Below are positions 60,249-64,000 of a stretch of 64,000 nt of DNA, piece after piece. Origin of the DNA: Actinomycetota bacterium (GTDB lineage Bacteria; Actinomycetota; Geothermincolia; Geothermincolales; RBG-13-55-18); NCBI GenBank assembly GCA_014360685.1, contig JACIXB010000011.1:259261-323260 (forward strand). Reading direction: 5' to 3'. The first letter of the stretch is position 1, and each line of letters starts with the position of its first letter. Below the pieces are notes generated by a model. It worked only from the letters and a program-made list of their open reading frames with translations, had not been told where the DNA came from and did not search any database. Position numbers and translations under genes: made by a program.

Positions 60249-60482
60249 ATGTGCCTGGCCATACCCGCTGAGGTTGTGGAGCTACGGGAAAACGAAACGG
60301 CGCTGGTGGAGATAGGCGGGGTCCGCAAGGTGGTGAGCCTCATGCTCATGGACGGCGTGGAGGCCGGAGATTACGTGCTGGTCCATGCCGGGTTCGCCAT
60401 CGAGAGGGTGGACCGCGAGGAGGCGGAGAGGACGCTGGCCGTCCTGGAGGAGGCCGCCGAGTACGGACCGCTGTATGAGTAG
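60249..60482 (+). CDS. hypC: Hydrogenase maturation chaperone HypC
   Basis: A 77-residue chaperone that holds the Fe(CN)2CO unit with HypD and brings it to the large subunit. It has the hallmark MCLAIPAEVVE, where Cys2 becomes N-terminal after methionine removal, and the later GDYVLVHAGFAIERVD with the conserved histidine. An ACGAAGG... site precedes the ATG. hypD follows 15 bases downstream. Confidence 0.96.
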   Translation: MCLAIPAEVVELRENETALVEIGGVRKVVSLMLMDGVEAGDYVLVHAGFAIERVDREEAERTLAVLEEAAEYGPLYE

Positions 60483-60497
60483 AGGAAAGAGGGCGGG

Positions 60498-61592
60498 TTG
60501 AGGTACCTGGACGAATACCGCTCCCCCGCGCTCCTGCGGGGCCAGCTCCGCGCCATAAGGGAGCTTTCCGCGAGCGCGGTCCTCATGGAGGTGTGCGGGA
60601 CCCACACCATGGCCATCTCCCGCTCCGGGCTGCGCCCCCTCCTGGCCCCCGAGGTGGACCTGGTCTCCGGCCCGGGTTGCCCGGTCTGCGTGACCTCGGA
60701 AAGGGACGTGGGGCGGGCCGTGGCCCTGGCCTCCCTGGAGGGGGTTACGCTGGCCACCTTCGGGGACATGGTTCGCGTCCCGGGCCCGCAGGGGACGCTC
60801 CTGGAAGCTTCTTCCAGGGGAGCCACGGTGAGGGTGGTGTACTCCCCGCTGGACGCCCTGGCCCTGGCCAGGGAGAACCCGGACCGCCGGGTGGTCTTTC
60901 TGGGGGTGGGCTTCGAGACCACCGCCCCCACGGTGGCCGCGGTCGTGCTGCGCGCCAGGGAAGAGGGGCTGAAGAATTTCTTCCTCCTCAGCCTGCACAA
61001 GCTCATCCCTCCCGCCCTGAGGGCCCTGGTCGATATGGAAGATTTCTCCATAGACGGGTTCCTCCTCCCCGGTCACGTCAGCGTGGTCCTGGGGACGGAG
61101 GCTTACGGTTTCCTGCCCCGGGAGCACGGCATCCCCTGCGTTGTCTCCGGCTTCGAGCCCGCGGACATCCTGCGCGCCGTGTACCTGCTTTTGCGCATGA
61201 AGGTGGAGGGGAAGCCGGAGGTGGTCAACGAGTACTCCCGGGCGGTGAGGCCGCAAGGAAACCGGAAGGCGCGGGAGACCATGTATCGCGTGTTCCGGGA
61301 GGCGGACGCGGAGTGGAGGGGGCTGGGGGTGATCCCGGGAAGCGGCCTGGAGCTCCGCGAGGAGTTCCGGGACCTGGACGCCGGGACCTGGGACCTGGAG
61401 GTTCCCGAGGTCGGCGAGAGAAGCGGTTGCCGGTGCGGGGAGATCCTGCGCGGAAGGATAAAGCCGCCGGAATGCCCTCTCTTCGCCCGGGCCTGCACCC
61501 CCGACTCCCCGTTCGGGCCCTGCATGGTCTCCAGCGAGGGGACCTGTGCCTCATATTTCCTGTACGAGGGAGGGGAAGGGAGCGGTGGCTGA
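60498..61592 (+). CDS. hypD: Hydrogenase maturation protein HypD
   Basis: Iron-sulfur scaffold for assembly of Fe(CN)2CO. The 364-residue protein has MEVCGTHTMAISRSGLR, GPGCPVCVTS, and the C-terminal cysteine region GCRCGEILRG...CPLFARACTP that carries the [4Fe-4S] ligands. The start is TTG at 60498, with GAGGAAAGAGGG upstream. It is co-transcribed with hypC; hypE follows after about 250 bases. Confidence 0.96.
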   Translation: MRYLDEYRSPALLRGQLRAIRELSASAVLMEVCGTHTMAISRSGLRPLLAPEVDLVSGPGCPVCVTSERDVGRAVALASLEGVTLATFGDMVRVPGPQGTLLEASSRGATVRVVYSPLDALALARENPDRRVVFLGVGFETTAPTVAAVVLRAREEGLKNFFLLSLHKLIPPALRALVDMEDFSIDGFLLPGHVSVVLGTEAYGFLPREHGIPCVVSGFEPADILRAVYLLLRMKVEGKPEVVNEYSRAVRPQGNRKARETMYRVFREADAEWRGLGVIPGSGLELREEFRDLDAGTWDLEVPEVGERSGCRCGEILRGRIKPPECPLFARACTPDSPFGPCMVSSEGTCASYFLYEGGEGSGG

Positions 61593-61839
61593 GGCGGCGG
61601 ACTCGGGCCGCGGCGAGGATGGATCCCACATCCGGACCTCATGGAGGGTGCGTCCTCCCACCTTCACCCGGGCGGACCGGAGAGGGGGTTCTCCCGGATC
61701 ATGATGGCGTGGAGTTGAGGGCCCCGGGGGTCGGCGGGACGCGGTGCCGCCGGAGGAAGACGCGATGCCACCGGGTATATGCGCGGATCCCGGCGGTCAC
61801 GGGAAACGGGAGCGGCCGACACGGCGGATAAGGACCGAT

Positions 61840-62859
61840 ATGGCGGATAAAGTGATCACCATGGCCCACGGCGCGGGGGGCTCCCGCATGCTGGACCTCC
61901 TGGAGGAGGTGGTCTATCCCGCCTTGGGAAGCAGCGCGTGCCCGGACGCCGAGGACGCCGCGGCGCTGGAGGTGCCCGGCGGCGAACCCGGCTTCCGGCT
62001 GGCCTGCACCACCGATTCCTTCGTGGTCAAGCCCCTCTTTTTCCCTGGGGGGGACATCGGGAAACTGGCGGTGTGCGGCACGGTGAACGACCTTTCCATG
62101 CGCGGGGCAAGGCCCCTATACCTGACCATGGGGCTCATCCTGGAGGAGGGCCTGTCCTTCCAGGTCCTGGAAGATATCCTCCGCTCCGCCGGCCGGTGGG
62201 CGGAGGAGGCCGGGGTGCGCTTGGTGGCCGGGGATACCAAGGTGGTGGAAAGGGGCGCCGCGGATGGCCTGTACATCAACACCTCCGGGGTGGGCCTCAT
62301 TCCGCCGGGAAGGGAGGTATCCATCCACGGGGCACGGCCCGGCGACGCGCTCCTTGTAAGCGGTTGCGTGGGCGATCACGAGACGGCCGTCCTCAGCCGG
62401 AGGGAAGGTTTCGATTTCAAGGTGGACGTGGAATCGGACTGCGCCCCCCTCAACGGGCTGGTGGAGGCCATGCTGGAGGCGGGAGAGGTGCACGCCTTGA
62501 GGGACCCCACCCGGGGAGGTCTGGCCGCCTCCCTCAAGGAGATGGCCTCCGCTTCCGGGGTGGCCCTGGAGGTGAGGGAGGAGCAGGTGCCGGTGCGGGA
62601 AGGGGTTCGTGCCTTCTGCGAGATGCTGGGGCTGGACCCCCTGCTCCTGGCCAACGAGGGCAAGCTGCTGGCCGCCGTCCCCGAGGAGTCCCTTCTCGCC
62701 ATCCTGGAGGCCGTGCGCTCCCACCCCCTGGGGAGGGAGGCCGCGGTGATCGGCCGCGTGGTGGAGGGGCGCCGGGGCGAGGTGGCCGTCCTCACCCCGC
62801 TGGGTTCCTCCCGCCTCCTGCGCATGCCCTCCGGCGAGCACTTCCCCCGCATCTGTTGA
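61840..62859 (+). CDS. hypE: Hydrogenase maturation protein HypE
   Basis: Dehydrates a carbamoyl group on its C-terminal cysteine to thiocyanate, the cyanide donor. The 339-residue AIR-synthase-fold protein starts with MAHGAGGSRMLDLL, has DSFVVKPLFFPGGDIGKLAV and VAGDTKVVERG, and ends in EHFPRIC, with the essential terminal cysteine. The ATG at 61840 is preferred; the open frame upstream is not HypE-like. Last gene of the maturation cluster. Confidence 0.96.
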   Translation: MADKVITMAHGAGGSRMLDLLEEVVYPALGSSACPDAEDAAALEVPGGEPGFRLACTTDSFVVKPLFFPGGDIGKLAVCGTVNDLSMRGARPLYLTMGLILEEGLSFQVLEDILRSAGRWAEEAGVRLVAGDTKVVERGAADGLYINTSGVGLIPPGREVSIHGARPGDALLVSGCVGDHETAVLSRREGFDFKVDVESDCAPLNGLVEAMLEAGEVHALRDPTRGGLAASLKEMASASGVALEVREEQVPVREGVRAFCEMLGLDPLLLANEGKLLAAVPEESLLAILEAVRSHPLGREAAVIGRVVEGRRGEVAVLTPLGSSRLLRMPSGEHFPRIC

Positions 62860-63234
62860 GGGCGGGACATGCGGGGGACGCTTGCCGATAAGGGACGCAT
62901 GCGGCGCCGCCGGGTGTAAAGGGGAGGGAGAGGAAAAAGTTACCCACCGGCATCCCCGGATCCGGGGAAGGTGAAGGGATGGTCGGCCTCGGGAGATGGA
63001 TTTCCGGTGTCCGCCCCTCACGCCGCACCCCCAACGACTGCCGTTTAATAAAGGCATCTCGCGGGTTTGGATCCGCCGATGGAGACCCTCCTCCCCTCAT
63101 GCCTGCCGCCTCCTTTTTCACGACTCATGTTGCCCTTTGACGTCTCCCGCCCTGGGGGACGCAGGCGTTCTTCCCTTCATCCAGGCCGGCCTCCAGGGCC
63201 GAATGGCCGCGGACGCCCCTCCGGGCCCGCCTCC
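62860..63234. other. Intergenic region between convergent genes
   Basis: About 375 bases between hypE and the VOC gene. No clear terminator or gene; a frame from the right runs through part of it (see the partial gene at the right end). Confidence 0.4.
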
Positions 63235-63675
63235 CTACTTGCCTTGGCCCTGCTCCCAGATCTTGATCCACTCCTCCTCGGGGAACTCCGCGAACTGGAT
63301 GAGGGTCCCCAGGGCCTCGCGGGGATGGAGGTAACACTCCTTCCACAGGGGGTTGGAGGTGTTGATGTCGAAGGGATTCAGGCCCTGCCCGCGCAGGTGC
63401 TCCACCGTGGCCTCCAGGTCGCTGACCTTGAAGGTCAGGTGGTGCAGCCCCTCCCCGCGCCGGGCGATGAAGCGGTTCACGAAGTTGTCGGGGTCCGAGG
63501 AATACACCAGTTCCAGCATGCTCCCCGAGCCCAGGAGGAAGGAGGTGAAGCGGAAGCCTCCCCACTCCATGTCCATGACCTCCCTGGCCCCCAGTACCCT
63601 GGTGAGGAAGGCGGCGGCCAGGTCCTTGTCCTTCACGGCGAAGGCCACGTGATCCAGTTTCTCCACCTTGTGCAT
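63235..63675 (-). CDS. VOC-family protein, methylmalonyl-CoA-epimerase-like
   Basis: A 146-residue protein with two beta-alpha-beta-beta-beta units of the glyoxalase/VOC fold. Metal ligands are visible in KLDHVAFAV (His), SMLELVYSS (Glu) and GEGLHHLTFKV (His). The segment SDPDNFVNRFIARRGEGLHH recalls methylmalonyl-CoA epimerases, which interconvert the two epimers of the CoA ester; other dioxygenase-like members remain possible. The start at 63675 follows GGAAAAGGAGGTCGG on the coding strand. Confidence 0.82.
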   Translation of the reverse strand: MHKVEKLDHVAFAVKDKDLAAAFLTRVLGAREVMDMEWGGFRFTSFLLGSGSMLELVYSSDPDNFVNRFIARRGEGLHHLTFKVSDLEATVEHLRGQGLNPFDINTSNPLWKECYLHPREALGTLIQFAEFPEEEWIKIWEQGQGK

Positions 63676-63699
63676 GACCGACCTCCTTTTCCTCTCCGC

Positions 63700-64000
63700 C
63701 ATCCGAACCCGGTTGGCTGTCGCCGCCCGGAAGCCCTTTCCGCGTCTTCACGAGGGCCTCGTTAAAGGCCTCGCAGGCCCTGCCGTTGAGATGGGAGTCC
63801 CGGGGTTCCAGGGCGTGTTCCGCCCGCAGGCTTCCATCCGGCGCGGCCGGCACCCCGTAGAGACCGAGCACCGCCACCCGACCGGGATGTCTCCGGGCCA
63901 GCCCCTCCATGAACCGGTTGTAACGGCGGTGGTTCCATGAGACGGCTCCATGATAACACGCGCCTTTCGGGGTTTCAGGCCAACCGGTATCGTGGAGGTG
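63700..64000 (-). CDS. C-terminal part of an unassigned protein, perhaps SGNH hydrolase (partial)
   Basis: The minus strand is open from the window edge. It reads SWNHRRYNRFMEGLARRHPG, then VAVLGLYGVPAAPDGSLRAE and DSHLNGRACEAFNEALV, with third codon positions mostly G or C, which marks a real coding frame. The DSHLNG segment could be the DxH/DxxH block of an SGNH-type hydrolase. The same frame does not stop before the VOC gene but runs on beneath it in another frame to 63125. The true end is therefore unclear: either a long overlap, or a frameshift near 63700. The left limit given here is approximate. Confidence 0.5.

Overview
The window is a GC-rich bacterial chromosome segment with dense genes and many GTG and TTG starts, plus one probable ATT start. 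Starts are usually preceded by clear AGGAGG-type ribosome binding sites. Gene content (a conserved gltX-cysE-cysS-rlmB-yacP order, pst-phoU with an adjacent two-component pair, a twin-arginine-exported NiFe hydrogenase with Rnf-type subunits, ferredoxin and CoA-ligase genes, selenium/sulfur-handling genes) suggests an anaerobic or facultative hydrogen-using Gram-positive-type lineage, perhaps a deep-branching Actinomycetota. Taxonomy is inference and cannot be settled from this sequence alone. No phage and no intact insertion sequence is visible.

Layout. 1-6.1 kb: ferredoxin, phenylacetate-CoA-ligase-like enzyme, two short-chain dehydrogenases and a polysaccharide flippase. 6.4-7.5 kb: first copy of an unrecognised zinc-ribbon protein whose paralogue lies at 22.6-23.7 kb. 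8.3-11.1 kb: thiolase, small membrane protein, pyrophosphatase. 11.3-14.2 kb: a decayed MgtA-type ATPase with a small decayed gene upstream. 14.3-22.3 kb: response regulator and sensor kinase, then pstS-pstC-pstA-pstB-phoU, with a 103-bp triplication across the pstA/pstB junction. 23.9-29.6 kb: gltX, cysE, cysS, rlmB, yacP-like. 29.8-35.6 kb: tRNA-Thr, DMT transporter, MMPL exporter with a MarR repressor, mnmA. 35.6-40.4 kb: DUF169, thiM, methyltransferase, glycerol-3-phosphate dehydrogenase. 40.9-44.8 kb: GAF histidine kinase, receiver protein, CoA-disulfide-reductase-like flavoenzyme. 45.4-47.2 kb: a thiolase-fold protein lacking the usual active-site cysteine, with a DUF35 partner. 47.5-49.4 kb: DUF3343, TusA-like and YedE-like genes. 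50.2-62.9 kb: the hydrogenase region. 63.2-64.0 kb: a VOC-family protein and the end of a further gene.

The most striking unit is 50.2-56.1 kb. A leader RNA that can fold, ending in a terminator-like stem, precedes a group-1-type NiFe hydrogenase (Tat-exported small subunit plus large subunit), a four-helix membrane protein that has too few histidines to be a cytochrome b, and then RnfC and RnfD, all tightly coupled and closed by a strong terminator. RnfA, B, E and G are not present. The maturation genes hyaD-like, hypF, hypC, hypD and hypE follow on the same strand. The arrangement suggests that electrons from periplasmic hydrogen oxidation pass into an Rnf-like flavin/iron-sulfur module instead of a cytochrome b.

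Other notable structure: a protein family made of two tandem copies of a zinc-ribbon plus V4R-like module; three copies of a 28-bp REP-like element, two of which supply the stop codon of the gene they follow; and several short duplications around gene ends and starts.
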